NCBI GenBank assembly: GCA_910578195.1
Contig: CAJTOY010000004.1
Location: forward strand, 62,001 to 126,000
Direction: 5' to 3'
DNA: 64,000 nt
Source: an uncultured Christensenella sp.
Lineage (GTDB): Bacteria; Bacillota; Clostridia; Christensenellales; Borkfalkiaceae
A program made the translations under genes and the position numbers. Below the pieces are notes generated by a model that did no database searches, was not told where the DNA came from, and saw only the letters and a list, made by a program, of their open reading frames with translations. Below, in pieces: positions 57,447 to 64,000 of the stretch (position 1 is its first letter; each line of letters begins with the position of its first letter).

Positions 57447-57475
57447 TATTATATGACGGCTGTTTATGAGAAGTG
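57447..57475 (-). promoter_or_regulatory. Sigma-K-like promoter upstream of the DUF11 pair
   Basis: On the minus strand: CAC at 57475-57473 (AC is the -35 core), 17 nt, then CATATAATA (57455-57447), which matches CATANNNTA. A leader of about 80 nt with a CCTCCTT/AAGGAGG hairpin follows. Confidence 0.5.
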
Positions 57476-57514
57476 TATTCGCAGCCCGATTTCAAGTGAC
57501 TTGCCGTACAAACG

Positions 57515-57549
57515 AAACAGAGGGACGGCATAAAACCGACCCTCTGTTT
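57515..57549 (-). terminator. Hairpin after the tRNA-Ser-like element
   Basis: AAACAGAGGG/CCCTCTGTTT arms (57515-57524 and 57540-57549) plus an inner CGG/CCG. It follows the copied CCA directly, as the terminator follows the true tRNA-Ser. Confidence 0.6.
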
Positions 57550-57669
57550 TGGCGCGGAAGGCGAGATTTGCCGTTTGAGCACGGCGCACGGTTGACAGCC
57601 CAAGCCGAGGGCTGTCAAGTCTGCGGTAGACCCGCAGACTTCCCTCCCCTCAAACCTCGCAGCTTCCGC
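57550..57669 (-). ncRNA. tRNA-Ser-like structured element with CCA end
   Basis: 120 nt on the minus strand, starting GCGGAAG (57669-57663) and ending CTTCCGC-G-CCA, the acceptor stem of tRNA-Ser. The final 21 bases equal those of tRNA-Ser (57713-57733). Inside there are a 9-bp hairpin (AGTCTGCGG/CCGCAGACT) and a TTGACAGCC/GGCTGTCAA hairpin, with a GCCGT/ACGGC hairpin where the T arm should be. No normal D or anticodon arm. It may be a tRNA-derived RNA or a recombination remnant. Confidence 0.5.
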
Positions 57670-57676
57670 ATAAAAA

Positions 57677-57712
57677 TACCCCTCCGAGCGGCAAAAACCG
57701 CTCGGAGGGGTA
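57677..57712 (-). terminator. Terminator of tRNA-Ser
   Basis: Fifteen-bp stem (57677-57691 with 57698-57712), followed on the minus strand by TTTTT. Confidence 0.85.
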
Positions 57713-57803
57713 TGGCGCGGAAGGCGAGATTTGAACTCGCGCTACGGTTTCCCGTACTACTCCCTTAGCAGGGGAGCCCCTTGAGCCACTTGGGTACTTC
57801 CGC
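57713..57803 (-). tRNA. tRNA-Ser(GCT)
   Basis: 91 nt with long variable arm and encoded CCA. Acceptor GCGGAAG/CTTCCGC; anticodon stem TCCCC/GGGAG-type loop CTGCTAA gives anticodon GCT; T arm GCGAG-TTCAAAT-CTCGC. Promoter TTGACA-17-TATATT lies at 57960-57932 on the minus strand, leaving a leader of about 120 nt with a GATAATTTTGC/GCAAAATTATC hairpin (57828-57851). Confidence 0.93.
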
Positions 57804-57931
57804 TCGTCGCCGCAAATTCCGCTTCAAGATAATTTTGCTTGCAAAATTATCAATGGCGCTTCATTGCGTCACCTATTCCCCAAAATCCGCTTCGCCGATT
57901 TTCGGGAGCCCTATTTGAATTATCGAAGATT

Positions 57932-57960
57932 AATATAACATATATTTATGTGTTTGTCAA
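57932..57960 (-). promoter_or_regulatory. Promoter of tRNA-Ser
   Basis: On the minus strand TTGACA (57960-57955), 17 nt, TATATT (57937-57932). An 11-bp inverted repeat (57960-57970 with 57984-57994) separates it from the divergent promoter at 57993. Confidence 0.65.
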
Positions 57961-57992
57961 AGCATTATTTCGTGCTTTTTAAAAAATAATGC

Positions 57993-58021
57993 TTGCATAT
58001 ATAACGCCGTTATGCTAAAAT
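57993..58021 (+). promoter_or_regulatory. Promoter of the GDSL hydrolase
   Basis: TTGCAT (57993-57998), 17 nt, TAAAAT (58016-58021). Confidence 0.6.
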
Positions 58022-58045
58022 AGCGGTCAAGGAGAGGAAAGAACA

Positions 58046-58654
58046 ATGAGGATAGTATTTTTCGGCGATTCCATTACCGATTGCGACCGCGACCGCGGGG
58101 ATTTAAACTCGCTTGGTAACGGCTACGTCAAAATTCTTGCGGATAAGCTTCGCCCCATTTATCCCGACACGGATATCGAGTTGATTAACAAGGGTATTTC
58201 GGGCGACAGAGTGCAGGAACTTCTGGCAAGGGTTCAGACCGACGTAATAGACCTTAAACCCGACGCCGTCGTCATCATGATAGGCATTAATAACGTCTGG
58301 CACAAATTCACGCACGGTAAGGAGCTCGACCTCGCCGAGTTCGAGCAGGATTTGAAGGAACTGATTACAAAGCTCAAAGCGGCGGGGATAGTCGTCATAT
58401 TCCTCGAACCTTTCCTTTTGCCCGCGCCCGACAAGCTGAGAATGAGAAAGGTATTCAACGAGGAGCTTAAAATAATAGACAGAGTAGGCGAGGAAATGTG
58501 CGACGAGTTCGTCGCGTTCGACGAAATGTTCAACGGGCTGGTCGAAAGTATTCCGTATACCGAGTACTCGCTCGACGGAGTGCACCCCACGCACCGCGGG
58601 TCGCGCTTGATTGCGAACACCGCGATAAAAGCGATAAGAAAGCATTTATTATAA
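58046..58654 (+). CDS. SGNH/GDSL hydrolase
   Basis: A 202-aa esterase-type hydrolase with four family blocks: FFGDSITD (nucleophile Ser), GISGDR, IGINNVW and DGVHPTHRG (catalytic Asp/His). No signal peptide. Substrate unknown; relatives act on acyl or acetyl esters. GGAGAGG precedes the ATG. Confidence 0.9.
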   Translation: MRIVFFGDSITDCDRDRGDLNSLGNGYVKILADKLRPIYPDTDIELINKGISGDRVQELLARVQTDVIDLKPDAVVIMIGINNVWHKFTHGKELDLAEFEQDLKELITKLKAAGIVVIFLEPFLLPAPDKLRMRKVFNEELKIIDRVGEEMCDEFVAFDEMFNGLVESIPYTEYSLDGVHPTHRGSRLIANTAIKAIRKHLL

Positions 58655-58688
58655 AAATCACGGCGCGGACTTTATAATAATACTGATA

Positions 58689-58850
58689 GGAAATATAGGT
58701 CCGTTTCAAAGCTTAGCTAAAGAAGTTCAAATAAGTTCGTCGGCCCTTTGCCGATGGGAAAATTGCCAAAAGATATAAGAGGCTCTCAACGTTATACTTG
58801 CCAAATATTTTGGTGTTACTATTGATTACTTAATGGGGTTAGAAAATTAA
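58689..58850 (+). pseudogene. XRE-family repressor remnant
   Basis: The frame ending at 58850 reads FQSLAKEVQISSSALCRWENCQKI, then TAA, then EALNVILAKYFGVTIDYLMGLEN, the typical HTH and C-terminal part of small phage-like repressors. The N-terminus is missing and a stop interrupts the frame. Confidence 0.7.
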
Positions 58851-58915
58851 TAATTGATTTTACATTATTAAATTTAAAGATTATAATTTCACTGTATAAT
58901 GTGGCGGAGGGTTAT

Positions 58916-60670
58916 ATGAAAAAAAATTTATTCATTATTTTATTAGCATTATTAGCAGTAACGGCGGGAGTTTTTGTTTCTGCGTGCGCCGTACACGAAC
59001 ATGATTACAGACCGGAAATTATTAATTCGACTTGTTCTGAAAAGGGATATACGCTTTATTCATGCGAGTGCGGGGAAAGTTATAAAGAAGACTATACCGA
59101 TGAGTTGGGACATGAATATGATTATGACCAAATTTCGTGGACATGGAATGATGCCGGAGAGTCTTCCGCTGTAATAACGTGCAAAAGGAACGGTTGTACG
59201 CAAGACCAGATGGGACATATTCGCACATATCAGGCCGATATCGACGAAAAAATAGAAAGAGATCCGACTTGTACGGAAGAGGGCAGTGCTGTTCTTTCCG
59301 CGTCTATAATCGTAAATTCAGTAACTTACAAAAATCCGACGACGAAAAAGCAGATTCTGAAAAAAGCTCCTCATAAAGAGGTCAGCGATAACAACGGCGT
59401 TAAGGCTACTTGTACCGCTGAGGGATTGACCGCGAGCGCGAGCTGCTTTGTATGCCGTACGCCTTTAAAACCTCAGGAGATTATTCCCAAAGTTCCTCAT
59501 ACCGAAGTAAGTGAAGACAACGGTATTGAACCGACCTGCACATCAACGGGGCTGACTGCAAGCATAAAGTGTTCGGTTTGCGGGATTACCGTAAAAGAAC
59601 AACAGCAGATTGCAGAGCTCAAGCATACTTACATTTCGCAGGAGAATCAGTTGCACTGTGATTTATGCAATGGAGTCAATCCTATATATAAAAAGATTTC
59701 TACAAGCACCGATTTGCAGAATATAAGCGTAAATCCCGACGGTAAATATTATCTTGCAAATGATATAGACTTAAATTGGTCAAACTGGACGCCGATATGT
59801 GCGAACGGCGAATTTAACGGTTTATTTGACGGAGACGGCAAAATTATACGGAATTTGAAGTATTCGGTAAGCGGGGATAGCTCGAAAAAGAATGTAACTG
59901 CAGGTTTGTTTCGCGTAAATGCGGGTACTATACGCAATCTTACTGTAAACAACGTTTCCGTGACTTATGAATTTTACGAAAACAACGATAATTCATGGTC
60001 ACCGGAGTACGGGTCTGTCAGTATAACCTTCGGTTCAATCGTAGGGAATAATAAAGGATTCGTTACCGATTGTACTGTATCGGGCAACGTATCTATGAAC
60101 TGTACGCGCGTTTTGCAAAAATATTTTGTATGGGCGAAAGATGCTAAAGAGCATACAGATAAATCTACTGCCTATTTCGGCGGGTTGGTAGGATATAATT
60201 CCGGCACTGTAGACGGCTGTGTCAATTCAAGCAACGGCAATTATACGACGTACGGACACACTCAATCTATGGTTGGTATGTTGGGAGGGTCACCAGTCGG
60301 AACATGGTATGTTGCGTTTTTCGGCAGTATCGGCGGTGTTGTAGGGTCAAATCACGGCAAAATTGACAACTGTACAGTAAACAATAAATTTACTTATAAT
60401 TCTAATTTATCTGCTAATTGCGTAAAAAACGGCCCGAATGCCGGCTGGCTTGTTTCAACGCAGAATTCTACGGAAGCAGGTACTATTGCCGGTTATAACA
60501 GCGGTTCTATAAGGAACTGTAAGTCGGTTGAGATGAAATTAAATAAAAACAATTCTACTTCCGGCAATACGGGAAGAACAGATATCAGAAATAATGTTAA
60601 ATGTGAAGGGGAACACGGTTTTTACGGCACAAACAGCAATGGCAGTATAGATGCAAGTGAATTGCTTTAA
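58916..60670 (+). CDS. GLUG-repeat surface lipoprotein
   Basis: A 584-aa surface lipoprotein (signal peptide ending VSAC near residue 24). Residues about 25-250 hold cysteine-pair repeats of one type (for example NSTCSEKGYTLYSCECGESY, GVKATCTAEGLTASASC, GIEPTCTSTGLTASIKC). Residues about 265-560 carry GLUG-type repeats (GLFRVNAGTIRNLTVNN, GSIVGNNKGFVTDCTVSG, GGLVGYNSGTVDGCVN). Such repeats appear in adhesin-like proteins. AT-rich relative to core. ATG 58916 has GGAGGG upstream. Confidence 0.8.
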   Translation: MKKNLFIILLALLAVTAGVFVSACAVHEHDYRPEIINSTCSEKGYTLYSCECGESYKEDYTDELGHEYDYDQISWTWNDAGESSAVITCKRNGCTQDQMGHIRTYQADIDEKIERDPTCTEEGSAVLSASIIVNSVTYKNPTTKKQILKKAPHKEVSDNNGVKATCTAEGLTASASCFVCRTPLKPQEIIPKVPHTEVSEDNGIEPTCTSTGLTASIKCSVCGITVKEQQQIAELKHTYISQENQLHCDLCNGVNPIYKKISTSTDLQNISVNPDGKYYLANDIDLNWSNWTPICANGEFNGLFDGDGKIIRNLKYSVSGDSSKKNVTAGLFRVNAGTIRNLTVNNVSVTYEFYENNDNSWSPEYGSVSITFGSIVGNNKGFVTDCTVSGNVSMNCTRVLQKYFVWAKDAKEHTDKSTAYFGGLVGYNSGTVDGCVNSSNGNYTTYGHTQSMVGMLGGSPVGTWYVAFFGSIGGVVGSNHGKIDNCTVNNKFTYNSNLSANCVKNGPNAGWLVSTQNSTEAGTIAGYNSGSIRNCKSVEMKLNKNNSTSGNTGRTDIRNNVKCEGEHGFYGTNSNGSIDASELL

Positions 60671-60702
60671 ATAAAGCGGACGATTTTTCGTCCGCTTTAT
60701 TT
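60669..60702. terminator. Terminator between the GLUG protein and YitT gene
   Basis: Fourteen-bp stem (60669-60682 with 60689-60702) with A/T-rich ends, convergent genes on both sides. Confidence 0.8.
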
Positions 60703-61600
60703 AAAGTTCTTCGTCGTTGTGGTCGATATAGCCCTCGCCGTAAATTTCTTTCGCGGAGGATACGATGGTGAATGCCGTCGGGTCGATATCCTTTATAATA
60801 TCCCTCAGCTTCGGAAACGCGGTATTCCTCACCGCGCAGAAGATAATCCGTTTTTCGTTGCCCGAGTACGCGCCTTTGCCGTCGACGTAGGTCGCGGTTA
60901 TGTCGAGCTCCTTTAATATCCTTTCGAACATCAGCGAGGAAAATTCCTCGGTTGTGATAATATGCACGAGCTTCGCCGAGTTTCCGCCGTACAGCACCCA
61001 GTCGAAAGCAATGGTTACGACCACGATTGAAACGACGGTATAGCACACGAGCTCGAAATCTCTGTACACGATTGCCGAAAACCCGACGATAATCATATCG
61101 ATAATCATTGAAATGATGCCCGTGCGGATATGGCGGAATTTCTTTCTCAAAATTTTAACTACTATGTCGGTGCCGCCCGTGGTGCTGCCCATTCTGAAAA
61201 TCAGCCCCAGCCCGCCGCCGAACAGCGCGCCGCCGAGCACCGAGGAAATCAAAACGTTTTCGGTTATCGGCAAAAAGCTTTTAAACGCAATTTCGAACAC
61301 CCACACTAAAAGCGAGGACAGAACCGTCGAAAACACGGTCGACAGAATAAAGCGGTGTCCGAAAAATATCCAGCCCAAAATAAACAGCGGCACGTTGATG
61401 ATTATTATCCAGATACCCGTATTCAGCCACGGTACGTCTTTTGTCACGAAGTTCAGGATTATCGCGATACCCGTAACCCCGCCCGAGGCGATATTGTTCG
61501 CGTCGAGAAAGAGGGTTACGCCCAGCGCAAATACGACGCAGCCGAAGATAATCGCGGCGTATCTTTTTATGAATTTTAAAATTTCAGCTTTGTTTTTCAT
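60701..61600 (-). CDS. YitT family membrane protein, copy 3
   Basis: A 299-aa protein with the same fold as the pair at 29765-31638: LFLDANNIASGGVTGIAIIL, RMGSTTGGTDIVVKIL and a C-terminal DUF2179 domain (KLVHIITTEEFSSLMF). It is more divergent from the pair than they are from each other, judged by motif comparison. The gap 61601-61746 has no recognised element. Confidence 0.88.
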   Translation of the reverse strand: MKNKAEILKFIKRYAAIIFGCVVFALGVTLFLDANNIASGGVTGIAIILNFVTKDVPWLNTGIWIIIINVPLFILGWIFFGHRFILSTVFSTVLSSLLVWVFEIAFKSFLPITENVLISSVLGGALFGGGLGLIFRMGSTTGGTDIVVKILRKKFRHIRTGIISMIIDMIIVGFSAIVYRDFELVCYTVVSIVVVTIAFDWVLYGGNSAKLVHIITTEEFSSLMFERILKELDITATYVDGKGAYSGNEKRIIFCAVRNTAFPKLRDIIKDIDPTAFTIVSSAKEIYGEGYIDHNDEEL

Positions 61601-61746
61601 TTACAGCTATTATATATCATTTTTCTAAAAAGTGTCAAGGCGGGGGAGGTGTTAAAATAATTTGCAAAAAATATGTAACTTTTTTGTTTAAGGCGGGCGG
61701 GAAAGTTTTATATTAAATATGTAAGTAATAAAAATCAAGGTCAGTC

Positions 61747-62262
61747 ATGGAAGAAGAACTTAAAAACGAAGAAGTCGAAGAGGCGAAAAACGAGGCGGAG
61801 TTCGTCGAAGCCGAGGAACCCACCGAGCTGGAAAAAGCAATTTCCGCCGCCGAGGACTATAAACGCAAATGGTATTCGGTTTCCGCCGAGTACGACAATT
61901 ACCGCAAGCGCAACGCGCAGTCGGTTTCGAGGGCTTACGCCGACGGCGCCTCCGAGGCAATATTGAAGCTTTTGCCGGTCGCCGACAACTTCGGATACGC
62001 GCTCGACTCGGCGTCGGACGGAAAGACGCGGGCGGGAATTGACAAGATAATCAAAAGCTTTAAAACGATTTTGTCCTCGCTCGGGATTGAGGAAATTGAA
62101 ATTTCCGTCGGCGACGAATTCGACGAAGGCGTGGCGGAGGCGATAATGAATTTCCCTTGCGAACAAGGCGAAGCCCCCAACACGGTAAAACAAGTATTAA
62201 AAAAGGGCTACCGCACGAAGGATAAGGTAATCCGTTTCGCGCAGGTAACGGTAACGATTTAA
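61747..62262 (+). CDS. grpE: Nucleotide exchange factor GrpE
   Basis: A 171-aa cochaperone that releases ADP from DnaK. An acidic N-terminus (EEELKNEEVEEAKNEAE) and coiled coil are followed by YDNYRKRNAQSVSRAYADGA, LPVADNFGYAL and the C-terminal beta domain. Weak Shine-Dalgarno AAGGTC. No CIRCE repeat upstream, and no hrcA. Confidence 0.93.
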   Translation: MEEELKNEEVEEAKNEAEFVEAEEPTELEKAISAAEDYKRKWYSVSAEYDNYRKRNAQSVSRAYADGASEAILKLLPVADNFGYALDSASDGKTRAGIDKIIKSFKTILSSLGIEEIEISVGDEFDEGVAEAIMNFPCEQGEAPNTVKQVLKKGYRTKDKVIRFAQVTVTI

Positions 62263-62315
62263 AATAATCAACGACGTGAAAACGCAAGCGCTTTCGCGAC
62301 AAAAAATAAAAAAAA

Positions 62316-62351
62316 CGCTGCAAAGATTTTGCGCGGCAAAAGCTTTTAGCG
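62316..62351 (+). repeat. Hairpin element in the dnaK leader
   Basis: CGCT/AGCG base, then AAAG-A-TTTTGC with GCAAAA-G-CTTT and a GCG loop. It shares GCAAAGATTTTGCG exactly with the nifU leader (38640-38653), while the basal stem differs by paired changes. It lies directly before the AGGAG of dnaK; CGACAAAAA and other A-rich sequence precede it, as at 38617. Confidence 0.6.
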
Positions 62352-62366
62352 AATAGGAGTATAATT

Positions 62367-64000
62367 ATGGGAAAAGTAATAGGAATCGATTTAGGAACAA
62401 CAAACTCGTGCGTGGCGGTAATGGAAGGCGGCGAGCCCGTCGTAATCGCCAACAGCGAAGGTAACAGAACGACCCCCTCGGTCGTATCTTTCAAGGCGGA
62501 CGGCAGCCGTATAGTAGGACAAGCGGCGAAAAGACTTGCCGTCGCCCAGCCCGACAAGACGGTAATTTCCATAAAGCGTCACATGGGCGAATCTTACAAA
62601 GTAAATATCGACAACGGATATTCTCCGCAGGAAATTTCCGCAATGGTGCTTTCCAAACTCAAAGCGGACGCGGAAAGCTATCTCGGCACGAAGGTAACCG
62701 ACGCGGTCATAACCTGCCCCGCATACTTCAACGACAGCCAGCGTCAGGCTACTAAGGACGCGGGCAAGATTGCCGGACTCAACGTCCTTCGTATCATAAA
62801 CGAGCCCACCGCGGCGGCGCTCGCGTACGGTCTTGATAAGCAGGACGGCAGCCAGAAGGTCATGATTTACGACCTCGGCGGCGGCACGTTCGACGTATCC
62901 ATACTCGAAATCGGCGACGGCGTTTTCGAAGTGCTTGCGACCAACGGCGACACCCATCTCGGCGGCGACGACTTCGACCAGAAGATTATGGACTACCTCG
63001 TCGAAACCTTCAAAAAGGATACGGGCGTAGACCTTTCCAAGGATAAAATGGCTATGCAGAGGCTCAAAGAGGCGGCGGAAAAAGCCAAAATCGAGCTTTC
63101 GGGCATGAGCACGACCAACGTCAACCTTCCCTTCATTACGGTTGTCGACGGCGCGCCCCAGCACCTCGATATCGACATTTCCAAGCAGAAATTCGACAGC
63201 CTGACGAGCGGGCTTGTCGACAGAACGGTCGAGCCCATGCGCAAGGCAATGCAGGACGCGGGTCTCACCTACAACGAAATAAGCAAGGTTATTTTGGTCG
63301 GCGGTTCGACGCGTATCCCCGCCGTATACGACAAGGTCAAGCAGATTACGGGCAAGGAACCCTTCAAGGGCATCAACCCCGACGAGTGCGTGGCGATAGG
63401 TGCGGCAATTCAGGGCGGCGTTTTGTCGGGCGAGGTCAAGGACGTCTTGCTTTTAGACGTTATGCCTCTGACCCTCGGCATCGAAACCCTCGGCGGCGTA
63501 TCCACTCCCTTGATCGAGAGAAACACGACCATTCCCGTCAAAAAAAGTCAGGTATTCTCGACCGCGGCGGACAATCAGCCGGGCGTTGAAATAAACGTTT
63601 TGCAGGGTGAAAGAAAATTCGCCCGCGACAATAAATCTCTGGGCAAGTTCATGCTCACCGATATTCCCCCCGCACCCCGCGGAGTGCCCCAGATCGAGGT
63701 AACGTTCGACGTCGACGCAAACGGCATCGTGAACGTAACCGCAAAGGATTTGGGTACGGGCAAGAGTACGAATATAACGATTACGGCTTCCACAAACCTT
63801 TCGGAAGAGGACATCGAAAAGGCGGTCAAGGACGCCGAGAAGTACGCCGAAGAGGATAAGAAGCGCAAAGAGGCGGTCGACAACAGAAACACTCTCGAAA
63901 CCATGATCGACAGCCTTGAAAAGACGGTCAAGGAAGCGGGCGACAAACTCTCCGACGACGACAAAAAGCTTGTCGAGGACGCGGTTGCGAAAGCCAAGAC
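62367..64000 (+). CDS. dnaK: Chaperone DnaK, truncated by window end
   Basis: The first 544 codons of Hsp70. IGIDLGTTNSCVAV (phosphate 1), IINEPTAAALAYGLD, YDLGGGTFDVSI and VGGSTRIPAV of the ATPase domain are present, followed by the substrate domain (ERNTTIPVKKSQ, NQPGVEINVLQGER) and the start of the helical lid. It follows grpE as usual. The frame stays open to the window edge. Confidence 0.97.
   Translation, partial: MGKVIGIDLGTTNSCVAVMEGGEPVVIANSEGNRTTPSVVSFKADGSRIVGQAAKRLAVAQPDKTVISIKRHMGESYKVNIDNGYSPQEISAMVLSKLKADAESYLGTKVTDAVITCPAYFNDSQRQATKDAGKIAGLNVLRIINEPTAAALAYGLDKQDGSQKVMIYDLGGGTFDVSILEIGDGVFEVLATNGDTHLGGDDFDQKIMDYLVETFKKDTGVDLSKDKMAMQRLKEAAEKAKIELSGMSTTNVNLPFITVVDGAPQHLDIDISKQKFDSLTSGLVDRTVEPMRKAMQDAGLTYNEISKVILVGGSTRIPAVYDKVKQITGKEPFKGINPDECVAIGAAIQGGVLSGEVKDVLLLDVMPLTLGIETLGGVSTPLIERNTTIPVKKSQVFSTAADNQPGVEINVLQGERKFARDNKSLGKFMLTDIPPAPRGVPQIEVTFDVDANGIVNVTAKDLGTGKSTNITITASTNLSEEDIEKAVKDAEKYAEEDKKRKEAVDNRNTLETMIDSLEKTVKEAGDKLSDDDKKLVEDAVAKAK

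Noticed and set aside
46480..57712. A tyrosine integrase or transposase for the tRNA-end duplications
   Set aside because: I looked for integrase, recombinase and transposase motifs in all frames supplied and saw none; mobility would have to come from elsewhere.
57466..57768. Plus-strand ORF of 100 codons over the tRNA-Ser region
   Set aside because: It runs through a tRNA gene, a terminator and the tRNA-like element; composition is not protein-like.

Overview
The window reads as a chromosomal segment of a Gram-positive, anaerobe-like member of the Clostridia (Bacillota). This is inferred from gene families: YloU/FakA next to rpmB, three YitT proteins, an EFR1-type flavodoxin-ferredoxin, an Rrf2-NifS-NifU cluster, clostridial lipoproteins, and a SpoIIQ-like LytM protein behind a sigma-F-like promoter. 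The last item, plus a sigma-K-like promoter before two DUF11 proteins, suggests an endospore former. Core DNA is GC-rich with strong wobble bias, which creates many long antisense shadow ORFs. No single genus is claimed.

Layout. 0-5 kb: tsaE-tsaB-rimI, a hydrolase that appears to start at ATT, a membrane-anchored MurF-like ligase and ddl behind an RBS-sequestering hairpin. 5-12 kb: ECF S-component divergent from a MocR regulator, two tandem peptide genes of 33 and 36 codons with their own promoter, a SpoIIQ-like operon, FmdB, CorA, a 14-codon ORF unit, an M1 metallopeptidase lipoprotein and a degenerate nitrilase. 12-24 kb: a long housekeeping run, yicC-gmk-rpoZ-priA-def-fmt-rsmB-hydrolase-rlmN-P-loop-rpe-thiN-dipeptidase. 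24-39 kb: LRR lipoprotein, rpmB, yloU-fakA-recG, two YitT genes, GH13-glgB, then nadA-rrf2-nifS-nifU with a doubled palindromic operator. 39-46 kb: Ca2+ P-type ATPase, NfeD-flotillin pair, and a membrane protein with an Asp/Tyr tail.

46-58 kb is accessory: tRNA-Val and tRNA-Ala at one end, tRNA-Ser at the other. Copies of the tRNA-Ala and tRNA-Ser 3' ends each close a short, highly structured non-coding block. Between them lie AT-rich genes (TetR plus membrane protein), three decayed genes (zinc ribbon, isochorismatase and, just outside, an XRE repressor), EFR1 and ferredoxin, DUF5714, a GrpB-GNAT fusion, an amidase-like protein, TtcA-like, MATE and the DUF11 pair. 58-64 kb: GDSL hydrolase, GLUG-repeat lipoprotein, third YitT, grpE and dnaK, which runs off the end.

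Three themes recur. Several promoters put the start codon about 6-7 nt after the -10 box, implying leaderless mRNAs (tsaE, nitrilase-like, yicC, LRR lipoprotein, GH13, nadA, EFR1). Two dispersed hairpin repeat families sit in intergenic spaces: one directly after stop codons (3 copies), one directly before the RBS of nifU and dnaK (2 copies). Short or broken genes are common in the intergenic and accessory parts.
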